In this document: positions 63,948-64,000 of the stretch, in pieces
How positions within the stretch are numbered: the stretch's first letter is position 1
Layout of the letters: the number at the start of each line of letters is the position of its first letter
Made by a program: the position numbers and the translations under genes
Notes under the pieces: model-generated
Told to the model about the DNA's origin: nothing
Seen by the model: the letters and a program-made list of their open reading frames with translations, nothing else
Databases searched by the model: none
From: Dryococelus australis
Taxonomy: Eukaryota; Arthropoda; Insecta; Phasmatodea; Phasmatidae
Assembly: GCA_029891345.1 (NCBI GenBank)
Contig: CM057005.1
Coordinates: 62,513,760 to 62,577,759, forward strand
Length of the DNA: 64,000 nucleotides
Reading direction: 5' to 3'

Positions 63948-64000
63948 TAATTTTAATAATAAATGATAAGATAGACAATTTATCTGGGTAAATAAGTTAC

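Noticed and set aside
1-64000. CRISPR arrays, rRNA genes, bacterial operons
   Set aside because: No regularly spaced short repeats of that type, no rRNA blocks, and the coding structure is eukaryotic throughout.

Overview
The window is animal nuclear DNA, most likely from an arthropod and probably an insect with large, transposon-rich introns. Genes are split by GT-AG introns, AT-rich non-coding DNA dominates, and the mobile elements (copia with an initiator-Met-tRNA primer site, pogo/Tigger-like and mariner-like DNA transposons, TA-flanked MITEs, tRNA-derived SINEs, a LINE fragment) are of types common in insects. I see no bacterial operons, rRNA genes, CRISPR arrays or stand-alone tRNA genes.

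The one convincing host gene is on the + strand: the 5' part of CABIN1 (calcineurin-binding protein cabin-1, the histone-chaperone-associated TPR protein). Eight coding exons are recognised by similarity to the vertebrate protein and by compatible splice phases: 23473-23556, 31609-31722, 38837-38968, 41094-41195, 43549-43757, 47063-47291, 57511-57646 and 59756-59939. The gene runs off the right edge. Its introns are 2-10 kb and packed with repeats. Exon 6 ends in an in-frame TAA directly before a good GTAAGT donor, which is the main anomaly of the gene.

Left part (1-23.4 kb): no convincing host gene. It holds a minus-strand SINE (4.55-4.76 kb), a MITE (5.07-5.51 kb), and a nested block (5.90-10.17 kb) in which a small MITE was split by a 3.2-kb pogo/Tigger-like transposon and by an 848-bp palindrome made from a mariner-like transposase end. 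A near-empty paralogue of the same MITE lies at 11.02-11.26 kb and proves the insertion points. Then come a tandem repeat carrying nuclear-receptor half-sites (12.25-12.94 kb), a decayed insect repeat-family ORF (14.4-15.46 kb) and a LINE reverse-transcriptase fragment (15.54-16.47 kb). 16.5-23.4 kb is AT-rich and featureless by eye.

CABIN1 introns: intron 1 carries a complete but dead copia element (26626-31089, 244-bp LTRs, 5-bp target duplication). Intron 2 carries an LTR-like promoter region. Intron 3 has a second MITE of the first family. Intron 5 has a SINE and an LTR-like unit with a small gag-like ORF. Intron 6 has a third copy of the nested MITE (48374-52175), this time split by two LTR-type insertions of the same family, followed by another LTR-like unit on the minus strand with a related small ORF. 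Intron 8 has a further promoter cassette and a third SINE.

The most unusual theme is a dispersed, apparently non-autonomous LTR-type family. Copies share terminal sequences, a CRE-CCAAT-TATA layout and/or a CCAGGT...ACCTGG hairpin upstream of AATAAA, and two units carry related short ORFs that I do not recognise.
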